11,550 bases of DNA, taken from contig PMJN01000216.1 of NCBI GenBank assembly GCA_003157445.1, forward strand, positions 1 through 11,550, read 5' to 3'. Under the pieces are notes generated by a model. The model worked only from the letters and a program-made list of their open reading frames with translations. It ran no database searches and was not told the origin of the DNA. This DNA comes from Micrococcales bacterium (GTDB lineage Bacteria; Actinomycetota; Actinomycetes; Actinomycetales; Dermatophilaceae). A program made the translations under genes and the position numbers. Below, one piece after another: positions 6,361 to 11,550 of this stretch (its first letter is position 1; each line of letters opens with the position of its first letter).

Positions 6361-7877
6361 CCGAGACGCTCCAGCGCCGCCAGGAGCGCAGCGTTGGGGT
6401 GGGCGTGAGGCAGAACAACTGCGATGTCGGCCAGGGCTTCGATCGGCGTCCGGTCGGTGAGCCGCGCGCCACACAGGGCAGCCACCGCCGGTGTCCGCGA
6501 CTGTGCCTGGACGCAGTGCAGCAGAACCGTCCTGCCTTCGTCTCGTAGCTCTGAGACGGCTGCGGCGGCATCGGCCAGGACGAAGTCCAGGTTCGGGTTC
6601 TTGGCCGGGTCAGCCTCGTCGATCAGCCAGACCTCGACGTGGTCGCCTGCTGCCACCCCTGGAGCCGGTACCTGCGCCATCCCCAGTCGGCACAGCGACA
6701 CCACGGCGTTCACACCGTCGGGCAGGTTAGGCAATGCGTCGACGCCGCCGAGCCACACGTGATCGTCGTAGGGGTGTTGGGCCACCACGTTGGAGTCCTT
6801 GTAGGTGGAGTAGTCGATCCGGGCGCCCGACGGCCAGCCCGCAGAGTCGGGCCGGCCCCCGCGTGCTGTCATCACTGCCAGGCGAACCAAGTCGCGGGCA
6901 TACAGCCCGGGCCAGCCACGCAGCAGGCGGCGCCACTGCGCAGGAACCGCCGATGCGCCATACACGCCGCCGACCAGAGCGCCCGCGATGGCAGCAACAG
7001 TGTCGGTGTCCCGCCCGCCACGCACCGCGGCCTCCAGCGCACGCCGAAGATGCGCCGGTCCCCCGGACAACGAGCCCCCGCTTGAGAACCCGGAGACATT
7101 ATCTGCCGGGGCGACAGTGGTGTTGATGGCGCACCAGGCCCCCTGAAGAGCCTGCACGACCCACCCGTTCTTGTCGAAGCGGGACGGCTGACCAGCCTCT
7201 GCCTCGTCCAGACGCACGGCCCAGACACTGGCCCGATCCTCGGGCAGGTGCTCTAAGCCTCGGCGAACATCGAGAGTTCCATCCAAGACCGCGCGCCGGA
7301 TGGCAAGGCACCACAACGCGCAGGCCTCGCCCGCCTCAGGGTCGAAGTGGGTCATCGCGCTAATCTCCTGGGCCGCGAGAACCAGACCGTCCGGGTCGTC
7401 GAGATAAGCCAAAGCAATCGGCGCGGTCCGCATCAGCGATCCGTTGCCGCCGGAACGACCGGCCGCGCCATGGTGCTCTGCAGCAGCCGCGGCCAGGTCG
7501 GCGGCGGTTGGCTTGGTCTCACCGCGCGTGCCAGCAGCGCGGGTAGCGGTGGCCAAGACGGCACGGGTCTGGTTCCCCACATCCTTGGCCTTCGCAGCCC
7601 AGCCCGCCCAGCGGGCGGCGATCAGGTCGCGCGGCCCAACTGAGCGCAAGTCCGCCCCGGTCGCTGACACTTCGGCGATAGCGATGGCCATCGACGTGTC
7701 GTCGGTCCACTCCCCCGGCTTCCACTTCAAACCCCGGCCGCCGGTCATGGCGACCGGTACGTGGGGGGCCAGGGGCGGGCCGAACTCATAGCCGGCGCCC
7801 AGCGCGTCACCGCAGGCCATGCCGAGCAGGACGCCCGCAGCGCGGTCCAGCTGGGCGGTGCTGAGTCGACGTGTCAT
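6357..7877 (-). CDS. ADP-ribosylglycohydrolase fused to a dual-specificity/CX5R phosphatase domain
   Basis: A 506-aa two-domain protein. Residues about 10-325 are an ARH/DraG-type ADP-ribosylglycohydrolase: 'LLGMACGDALG' near the N-terminus, W57-T-D-D-T61, and 'RGGRDTDTVAAIAGALVG' (D290, D292, T293), the two metal-binding signatures of the family. These enzymes remove ADP-ribose from proteins, nucleic acids or small molecules. Residues about 355-500 form a cysteine phosphatase-like domain: 'VWLGGVDALPNLPDG' and the loop H454-C455-x5-R461-T in 'LHCVQAQSRTP', with D420/D423 as possible general acid. Both active-site sets look intact. Start ATG 7877 overlaps the ARPP-1 stop as ATGA, with GGAGG 4 nt upstream. 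Which ADP-ribosylated or phosphorylated substrate is processed is unknown; phosphorylated ADP-ribose species (for example ADP-ribose 1''-phosphate) would use both activities. Confidence 0.88.
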   Translation of the reverse strand: MTRRLSTAQLDRAAGVLLGMACGDALGAGYEFGPPLAPHVPVAMTGGRGLKWKPGEWTDDTSMAIAIAEVSATGADLRSVGPRDLIAARWAGWAAKAKDVGNQTRAVLATATRAAGTRGETKPTAADLAAAAAEHHGAAGRSGGNGSLMRTAPIALAYLDDPDGLVLAAQEISAMTHFDPEAGEACALWCLAIRRAVLDGTLDVRRGLEHLPEDRASVWAVRLDEAEAGQPSRFDKNGWVVQALQGAWCAINTTVAPADNVSGFSSGGSLSGGPAHLRRALEAAVRGGRDTDTVAAIAGALVGGVYGASAVPAQWRRLLRGWPGLYARDLVRLAVMTARGGRPDSAGWPSGARIDYSTYKDSNVVAQHPYDDHVWLGGVDALPNLPDGVNAVVSLCRLGMAQVPAPGVAAGDHVEVWLIDEADPAKNPNLDFVLADAAAAVSELRDEGRTVLLHCVQAQSRTPAVAALCGARLTDRTPIEALADIAVVLPHAHPNAALLAALERLG

Positions 7878-8809
7878 GCGACCTCCATCATCGGGTGGCG
7901 ACGGTTGAACACAGTGGCGTGCAATAACTGATCGTCCCAGCCGAGCCCGCGAATCTCGTGGTGTACCGAACGCGAAACCAGGGCGTGTCCGGATCCGGCG
8001 TCGGCGCCCAACTCACCGCCGATCGGCGCCCTGGCGAGCTTCCCGACGAAACGACGGGCACGGCGCCCGGGCGTCGGCTCAGGTGGCACCAGCGCGGCAT
8101 CGATCGCCGCGGCCTCCAGCAGGCCAGGCAAATGCCGGCGAAGGCCGGATGTTGAGGCGAAAAGCTCCACAAACGCGAGCCGACCGCCGAGGCCGATGAG
8201 CACACCCCGCTGACCCAGCAGCGGCCGGATCCTCCTGATTCCGGCAGCCAGCTCGGCCTCCAACGCCTCGCCGTCAAAGCCACTGCCACCACTGACCTCG
8301 GGTTCGGCCCGACGGTTCAGGTGGTCGACATACGAAGCAGTCGGTGATGCACCGAATACGGTGTCGTACCGGGAGACCCGCTGCCACACCTGGCTCTGAC
8401 GGTCATCCTCGTCTGAGATGGTCTGGGCGGACCGGACCATCATCGAGGCACGACGGGACCGTCGCACCTGAGCCGTGGCGCCATGCCAGCGACCGTGCTC
8501 CACACAGGACACACTGGCCACCAGCTGCTGGCCCGGGACCAGCAGGATGTCATTGTTCAAGGCCCGGTGCTGCCACCCACCCTCGAACAACTCGCCCGCA
8601 ACCAGCAGAGCGGGCTTGGCCCCCCGGTTCTTGAGCACCAGCTCACCGACCACCGGGCTTCCCTCCCGCTCGTCAACCTGCACGTGCGCCGCCGTGCCCG
8701 TGTCCAAACCCGACACGCTCGGCGCATCAGTCCAGACCGGGAACACACTCAGGCCACCCAGGTGCGTGCTGGCGCCCACGTGCAGGGTCGGCATCGTCAA
8801 AACGCTCAT
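7874..8809 (-). CDS. ARPP-1 domain protein
   Basis: A 311-aa protein, first gene of the operon and divergent from the NrtR gene. It contains the pattern I recognise as ARPP-1 ('ARG and Rhodanese-Phosphatase-superfamily-associated Protein'): 'VAGELFEGGWQHRALNND' at about 70-87, 'ILLVPGQQ' after it, and 'SCVEHGRW' at 101-108, then a C-terminal alpha/beta region with 'GVLIGLGGRLAFVELFAS'. The domain's biochemistry is not known to me; its name records its habit of sitting beside ADP-ribosylglycohydrolases and phosphatase-type proteins, exactly as here. Start ATG 8809 is the first Met; a purine-rich AGAGG sits about 12 nt upstream, inside the operator half-site, so spacing is long. ATG 8794 is an alternative. 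No signal peptide or membrane segment is visible. Confidence 0.8.
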   Translation of the reverse strand: MSVLTMPTLHVGASTHLGGLSVFPVWTDAPSVSGLDTGTAAHVQVDEREGSPVVGELVLKNRGAKPALLVAGELFEGGWQHRALNNDILLVPGQQLVASVSCVEHGRWHGATAQVRRSRRASMMVRSAQTISDEDDRQSQVWQRVSRYDTVFGASPTASYVDHLNRRAEPEVSGGSGFDGEALEAELAAGIRRIRPLLGQRGVLIGLGGRLAFVELFASTSGLRRHLPGLLEAAAIDAALVPPEPTPGRRARRFVGKLARAPIGGELGADAGSGHALVSRSVHHEIRGLGWDDQLLHATVFNRRHPMMEVA

Positions 8810-8818
8810 CCGCAGTCA

Positions 8819-8881
8819 CTACCTCTCAGTCATTAACTCATTCTTGATCTAATTAAGACTGTAGAGGTAGCCTCTGACAGT
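8819..8881. promoter_or_regulatory. Probable NrtR operator in the divergent promoter region
   Basis: The gap between the divergent ARPP-1 and NrtR genes holds a long inverted repeat: CTACCTCT-CAGTC (8819-8831) against GACTG-T-AGAGGTAG (8857-8870), 13 paired bases with one unpaired T. A third copy of the half-site, CCTCTGACAGT, follows at 8871-8881. So the motif CCTCT-(0,1 or 2 nt)-CAGT occurs three times. The centre is AT-rich (ATTAACTC...CTAATTA), unlike the surrounding DNA. Autoregulation plus control of the operon by NrtR is the normal arrangement for this family; the binding itself is inferred. Confidence 0.65.
8844..8880 (+). promoter_or_regulatory. Candidate promoter for the NrtR gene, possibly leaderless
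   Basis: TTGATC (8844-8849) and TAGCCT (8868-8873, matching TANNNT) are spaced by 18 bp, and 6 nt after the -10 lies the GTG start at 8880. This would give a leaderless mRNA, which would explain the absence of a well-spaced RBS. The -10 falls on the right arm of the inverted repeat and the third half-site, so a bound regulator would block it. Inferred from sequence only. Confidence 0.4.
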
Positions 8882-9602
8882 GCCTCCCACAAGACCTCCG
8901 GCCAGCTCAGCGAGGTCGTTGCGAGACTCCAGCGAAACGAAGCTGGCCGACTACCCACACCCGTCAGTGGCCGTGGATACCGCCGTCCTGACACTGGCGC
9001 CCCGAACCAACCCAGTCCCCGGCAATCCCCCAAACCAGCTGTCCGTACTCTTGGTCCGGCGGCCCGAGCGGTCCAGCGGTCCCCAGTGGGCGCTGCCGGG
9101 CACCTTCATGCACCAGGGCGAACGACTCGCCGACGCCGTCACTCGCTCCTTGACTCAGAAGGCCGGCGTCACCGGCGGCCACCCGGCCCAGCTTGCCGTC
9201 TTCGACGACCCGGACCGTGACGAACGCGGATGGGTACTGTCCGTGGCCCACCTGGCCGTCATCCCGTATACCGCCCTGGCTGCCGCGCTGCTCGCCCACC
9301 CAGAGCGCGCCCGACTGGCCCCCGTATCTCGTGCAGGGCCACTGCCCTACGACCACGCCGAAATCGTCGCTGCCGCTAAGAATGAACTACGGCGGCGGTA
9401 TGCCGACCGCCCCGACCCCGAACACCTCCTGGGCCCACGGTTCACCATCCGCGAGGTACGAGACGTCCACGAGGCCATCGCCGGCAAGACACTGCAGAAG
9501 GACACCTTCCGCCGAGCAATGGAACCCCACCTACGGGGAACCGGAACCCTGTCCTCCGGCACCGTCGGCCGCCCCTCACAACGGTTCCGCCGAGCCCGTT
9601 AG
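8880..9602 (+). CDS. nrtR: NrtR-type transcriptional regulator (inactive Nudix domain plus winged helix)
   Basis: A 240-aa protein. Residues about 22-165 form a Nudix domain: 'HPSVAVDTAVLTL', 'LSVLLVRRPE', then the Nudix-box region 'WALPGTFMHQGERLADA' continuing 'RSLTQKAGV'. The catalytic REUxEE glutamates are replaced (R89-S-L-T-Q-K), so hydrolysis is not expected and the domain should act as a ligand sensor. Residues about 170-235 are the family's C-terminal winged helix-turn-helix, with 'FTIREVRDVHEAIAGKTLQK', 'FRRAM' and the terminal 'GRPSQRFR'. NrtR proteins regulate NAD metabolism genes and respond to ADP-ribose or related molecules. The GTG at 8880 is the first start; TTG 8919 is an alternative with a GAGG placed rather close. 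It is divergent from the ARPP-1 operon and lies beside a palindromic operator, so that operon is its probable target. Confidence 0.87.
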   Translation: MPPTRPPASSARSLRDSSETKLADYPHPSVAVDTAVLTLAPRTNPVPGNPPNQLSVLLVRRPERSSGPQWALPGTFMHQGERLADAVTRSLTQKAGVTGGHPAQLAVFDDPDRDERGWVLSVAHLAVIPYTALAAALLAHPERARLAPVSRAGPLPYDHAEIVAAAKNELRRRYADRPDPEHLLGPRFTIREVRDVHEAIAGKTLQKDTFRRAMEPHLRGTGTLSSGTVGRPSQRFRRAR

Positions 9603-9630
9603 GCGGCGACATAGCGAAGCCCGACCATCA

Positions 9631-9801
9631 CTATGCCGCGCGCAGCCATGCCTGACGCACGGCCGTCATCGCCTCTGGTGCGCTGACGCGCAGCTGGGTT
9701 TGGTGCCCGAGCGCGCGCATCCACGCACACTCGTCGAGATCTTGGCCGAACCCCCACACAGCGGGAGCCACGTCTTCAGCAACCTGTGACTCCGGATTCA
9801 A
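9631..9801 (-). pseudogene. Small unrecognised frame, possible C-terminal gene remnant
   Basis: A 56-codon minus-strand frame from TTG 9801 to TAG 9633-9631 reads in part 'WGFGQDLDECAWMRALGHQT' and ends 'AMTAVRQAWLRAA'. The composition is protein-like and convergent with NrtR, but a TAG lies just upstream of the TTG and no clear RBS is seen. It may be the tail of a lost gene, or chance. I do not recognise a family. Confidence 0.2.
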
Positions 9802-9992
9802 TGCCTACCGAGCCCGAGTCTGTTGGGACTCTGCAACAGAATTGGCGCACCGGCGCACGGCCCCGCGACTCGGCACAGGTCGTCAACTTGAAACGACGAG
9901 AACGGGTTACCTCGATTGCCGGTTTCCGAGAATCTTGGCAACCGACACTCGAGGCAGGGCAAAGACCTGCCGTGGGGCGAGAAATCGTGGTA

Positions 9993-10020
9993 TGCCTATA
10001 GCAAGGTGCCTATAGTAAGG
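9993..10020. repeat. Tandem 14-bp direct repeat
   Basis: TGCCTATAGCAAGG (9993-10006) is followed directly by TGCCTATAGTAAGG (10007-10020), one mismatch. Each copy contains a TATAG(C/T) element, the second being TATAGT, close to a consensus -10. The pair lies about 220 bp upstream of the CHAT gene start, where base composition changes. A regulator binding site or an iteron-like element is possible. Confidence 0.6.
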
Positions 10021-10110
10021 CCTCGATTCGGACAAGACACTGACTCAAGCTTCTGGACGCGACACCTTGCAATAACGATTCCTTGGCGCACAGCGTTTAA
10101 GGCCGCTGAG

Positions 10111-10143
10111 CACTTCTTTGGACCATTGAAGTGTGCCAAAGAA
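10111..10143 (+). other. Two mutually exclusive inverted repeats in the CHAT upstream region
   Basis: TTCTTTGG (10114-10121) can pair with CCAAAGAA (10136-10143), 8 bp with a 14-nt loop; or CACTTC (10111-10116) can pair with GAAGTG (10128-10133), 6 bp with an 11-nt loop. The arms share bases 10114-10116, so only one can form at a time. It could be an operator or a switching leader if transcription begins upstream. Confidence 0.35.
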
Positions 10144-10179
10144 TATCAAGAACTATAGAATTGTGCTAAGTGCGCAGGC

Positions 10180-10205
10180 GTCGAGGCAAAGTGTCGAGGC
10201 AAAGT
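10180..10205. repeat. Perfect tandem 13-bp direct repeat just upstream of the CHAT gene
   Basis: GTCGAGGCAAAGT occurs twice without a gap or mismatch (10180-10192 and 10193-10205). It ends 33 bp before the GTG start at 10239. TAGAAT (10156-10161) just upstream fits a -10 pattern, although no good -35 is visible, so the repeat may lie in the 5' leader or early transcribed region. A role in regulation is inferred from position. Confidence 0.65.
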
Positions 10206-10238
10206 GGGGTAGGCAACCAAAGTCTGAGAGGTGCAACT

Positions 10239-10865
10239 GTGAGGAATCGTCGAATCGGTCTAATTGACATTGGGCTCGATGCTGATTTTGATACGTCGAT
10301 GATGTTTGTTCAATCCACTATCCAGAACATTAGCGCTGGGTACAAACCACCCATCGCCGATATCGATTTTGTACGTTCGCGTGACCCTTGGGTCTTCTGC
10401 TCTGCCATAACTTCAGAATGTGACGTCCTGCATGTCATGGGCCATGGGGACCATCTAGAAGATCCCACTTTTTCGAGCAGTGATGGGAAGGTTACGCTCT
10501 CACTGTCAGAATTGGGTGCATGGTGTGAGAAGTATGGGTGGGGCATCTCTGCAGGAGCGGTCCTCGCTGATGGATGCAAGACAGGTATTGGCGTTTGGCA
10601 AAATGCGATTCGGGATGTGCTTCAAGGCCCCGTGACGTATATTGGCACGTCTTCCTCGGTTGGATGGCTCGAGGCAACCGTCTTCTGTTCGGCTTTCTAC
10701 GGATCACTATTCCGGAACAAAGGAATGGGATTTACGCCGTCGGCTCAGGCCAAGGACGCTGCTCGACGGGCCATCCGGGCGTACAAGACACTCACCGGAG
10801 AAAATTGCCCATATAAGACCATGGAACTGACGCCCTCGCGTCGCGCTCTACACACTTTCGGTTAG
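10239..10865 (+). CDS. Single-domain CHAT/caspase-like peptidase
   Basis: A 208-aa protein. GTG 10239 is chosen because GAGAGG lies 7 nt upstream; an earlier in-frame GTG (10170) would put the 13-bp tandem repeat inside the coding region. The order of elements fits the clan CD caspase-like CHAT fold: an N-terminal strand 'IGLIDIGLD', H69 in 'DVLHVMGHGD', then C113 in 'AVLADGCKTG' (compare the CHAT patterns xHFxGHG and LSACxTG), followed by 'VTYIGTSSSVGWLEA' and a C-terminal helix 'DAARRAIRAYKTLTG'. H69 and C113 would be the catalytic dyad. CHAT proteases are usually fused to TPR or other sensor domains or sit beside a sensor gene; this one stands alone, so how it is switched on is not visible. 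Its GC content is clearly lower than that of neighbours, which suggests separate acquisition. Substrate unknown. Confidence 0.72.
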   Translation: MRNRRIGLIDIGLDADFDTSMMFVQSTIQNISAGYKPPIADIDFVRSRDPWVFCSAITSECDVLHVMGHGDHLEDPTFSSSDGKVTLSLSELGAWCEKYGWGISAGAVLADGCKTGIGVWQNAIRDVLQGPVTYIGTSSSVGWLEATVFCSAFYGSLFRNKGMGFTPSAQAKDAARRAIRAYKTLTGENCPYKTMELTPSRRALHTFG

Positions 10866-11085
10866 AACGACCGAATCACGAATGGCTGGCACTTCCTCGA
10901 ACACCCTCAACTCGCCCCTGCCACGCACCGCTGTACGACGGCCTTGATGCTCTACTGGCCGGTCGTTGCGGGGTTCTGGTACACACCTGGTGACTCCATT
11001 CCTCAGTGCGGGTGAGGGTCGCCAGGTCGGGGATGGATTCGAGGACGCTGCAACGCACGGGTGGTGCAGACCAGGCTGACTCTCC

Positions 11086-11119
11086 CGTTAGCGGCGCGAG
11101 GGTCGCGCGATCCCTAACG
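11086..11119. terminator. Nested GC hairpin, possible terminator
   Basis: Outer arms CGTTAG (11086-11091) and CTAACG (11114-11119) enclose a tight inner stem GCGCGA (11094-11099) and TCGCGC (11103-11108) with a GGG loop. It lies about 220 bp after the CHAT gene. There is no T-tract. It could equally be a protein-binding palindrome. Confidence 0.35.
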
Positions 11120-11309
11120 CGCGAGAACTGTGACGTTGCCGTGACTGCGACGGCAGATCGCCTGCCACTGCGGCTGGCCCGGCTGTTCCAGCGCCCGATG
11201 CGTCAGGAGTACAGCAGTTTGGTACAGCAACTCGATCGCCTTCCACCGCCTTCCGATGTCTTCAATCACATGCGTGGCTGCTCAGATAAGCCCAGACGGC
11301 CGCCATGCC

Positions 11310-11333
11310 CGGGCCCCCAAACGAGGGGGCCCG
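11310..11333. terminator. Strong GC-rich hairpin, U-less terminator
   Basis: CGGGCCCCC (11310-11318) and GGGGGCCCG (11325-11333) form a perfect 9-bp stem with a 6-nt AAACGA loop. No T-tract follows on either strand; stems of this sort are common actinobacterial terminators. It separates the gene-poor region from the possible gene at the right edge. Confidence 0.6.
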
Positions 11334-11451
11334 AAGCCCCTCACCCCAGATGCCAGGTGCCTTTCTACCAGTTTGCAAACCGCAATCCGGAATCAAGCGG
11401 ACGACATCGCATCGAATGACCCGGCCGCGCCTTGATTTGGCCCGTCGGACC

Positions 11452-11491
11452 TAGACTGATCTGAGTTGTCATTCCTGACCGGAGACTGATC
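11452..11491 (+). promoter_or_regulatory. Possible promoter element and 9-bp direct repeat
   Basis: TAGACT at 11452-11457 fits an actinobacterial -10, 40 bp before the possible start at 11497; the best -35 candidate (TTGATT, 11432-11437) is only 14 bp away, so the promoter is uncertain. AGACTGATC occurs at 11453-11461 and again at 11483-11491, exactly 30 bp apart. Confidence 0.25.
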
Positions 11492-11496
11492 GAGAA

Positions 11497-11550
11497 GTGG
11501 TGAAGTTCGGGAAGCCGAGGGCCCAGGGTGTCAAGGGCCATGAGAATCTG
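11497..11550 (+). CDS. Possible start of an unidentified gene (3' end outside the window)
   Basis: GTG 11497 (or GTG 11500) opens an 18-codon frame to the window edge, (M)VKFGKPRAQGVKGHENL, with GGAG at 11481-11484 and GAGAA at 11492-11496 as possible RBS elements. The frame has third-position G/C bias and lies behind a terminator-like hairpin and a TAGACT element. Too short to assign a function. Confidence 0.35.
   Translation, partial: MVKFGKPRAQGVKGHENL

Larger units (their letters stand above)
9603..10238. other. 636-bp intergenic stretch, GC dropping to the right, with repeats and remnants
   Basis: No convincing gene is present. The left part (to about 9800) is high-GC and contains a possible gene remnant on the minus strand. 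From about 10000 the base composition shifts to AT-richer, matching the CHAT gene to the right. A frame from TTG 9916 to the stop at 10158 (80 aa, including 'KSWYAYSKVPIVRPRFG') is open but has no RBS and contains the tandem 14-mer, so I do not call it. A hairpin lies at 9920-9944: CGGTT and AACCG enclose CC/GG and AG/CT pairs and an AAT loop. Confidence 0.5.
10866..11496. other. 631-bp stretch without a convincing gene
   Basis: Several frames are open but none has an RBS, a recognisable motif or consistent coding character. The longest plus-strand frame (11006-11419) starts without an RBS and runs through the hairpins described separately. High GC returns after the CHAT gene, which marks the right edge of the AT-richer island near 10870. 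Degraded gene remnants cannot be excluded. Confidence 0.5.

Noticed and set aside
8810..8879. Minus-strand promoter for the ARPP-1 operon
   Set aside because: TACAGT (8863-8858) fits a -10 pattern, but no -35 at acceptable spacing could be found, so I do not list it as a feature although a promoter must be here.
11006..11419. 137-aa plus-strand frame right of the CHAT gene
   Set aside because: No RBS, runs through two strong hairpins, and the product (RGPEAPHPRCQ-type) shows no domain; probably chance in high-GC DNA.

Overview
The window is high-GC DNA with GTG/TTG starts, GGAGG-type ribosome binding sites and actinobacterial-type proteins. It suggests an actinomycete (Streptomyces/Frankia-like) accessory region; no marker fixes the genus. 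The edges are worn: relics of at least two insertion sequences and a decayed pentapeptide-repeat gene lie on the left, and a lower-GC island with a lone caspase-like gene lies on the right.

Layout. 2-563: 3' end of an ISL3-type element with its transposase C-terminus, abutting the 5' tip of an IS3-type element (564-619). 730-2671: a pentapeptide-repeat membrane protein gene broken by one frameshift and two in-frame TAG codons. 2672-2959: a gene-free stretch with two tandem hairpins that separates it from a convergent operon. 8809-2960 (minus strand): five tightly packed genes encoding an ARPP-1 domain protein, an ADP-ribosylglycohydrolase fused to a CX5R phosphatase domain, a beta-CASP/RNase J-like metallo-beta-lactamase protein, and two different proteins with PD-(D/E)XK nuclease cores. 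Three of the four junctions are 4-nt ATGA overlaps; the other is a 36-nt gap with a strong RBS. 8880-9602 (plus strand): a divergent NrtR-type regulator whose Nudix box has lost its catalytic glutamates. The 70-bp divergent promoter region carries a long inverted repeat and a third copy of the same half-site. 10239-10865: a single-domain CHAT/caspase-like protease gene, visibly lower in GC, preceded by two separate sets of short tandem repeats. 10866-11496: no convincing gene, but two strong GC hairpins. 11497-11550: possible start of another gene.

How it may work (inference). NrtR-family proteins are known to sense ADP-ribose or related NAD metabolites, and ARPP-1 and ARG domains belong to the same NAD/ADP-ribose gene neighbourhoods. 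The five-gene operon therefore looks like an ADP-ribose-controlled conflict or nucleic-acid processing system: ADP-ribose removal (ARG), a phosphatase, an RNA/DNA-processing beta-CASP enzyme and two nucleases under a metabolite-responsive switch. The two nuclease genes at the end of the operon are the least expected part and make this the best candidate for an undescribed system in the window. The nearby CHAT gene may be an independent cargo gene.
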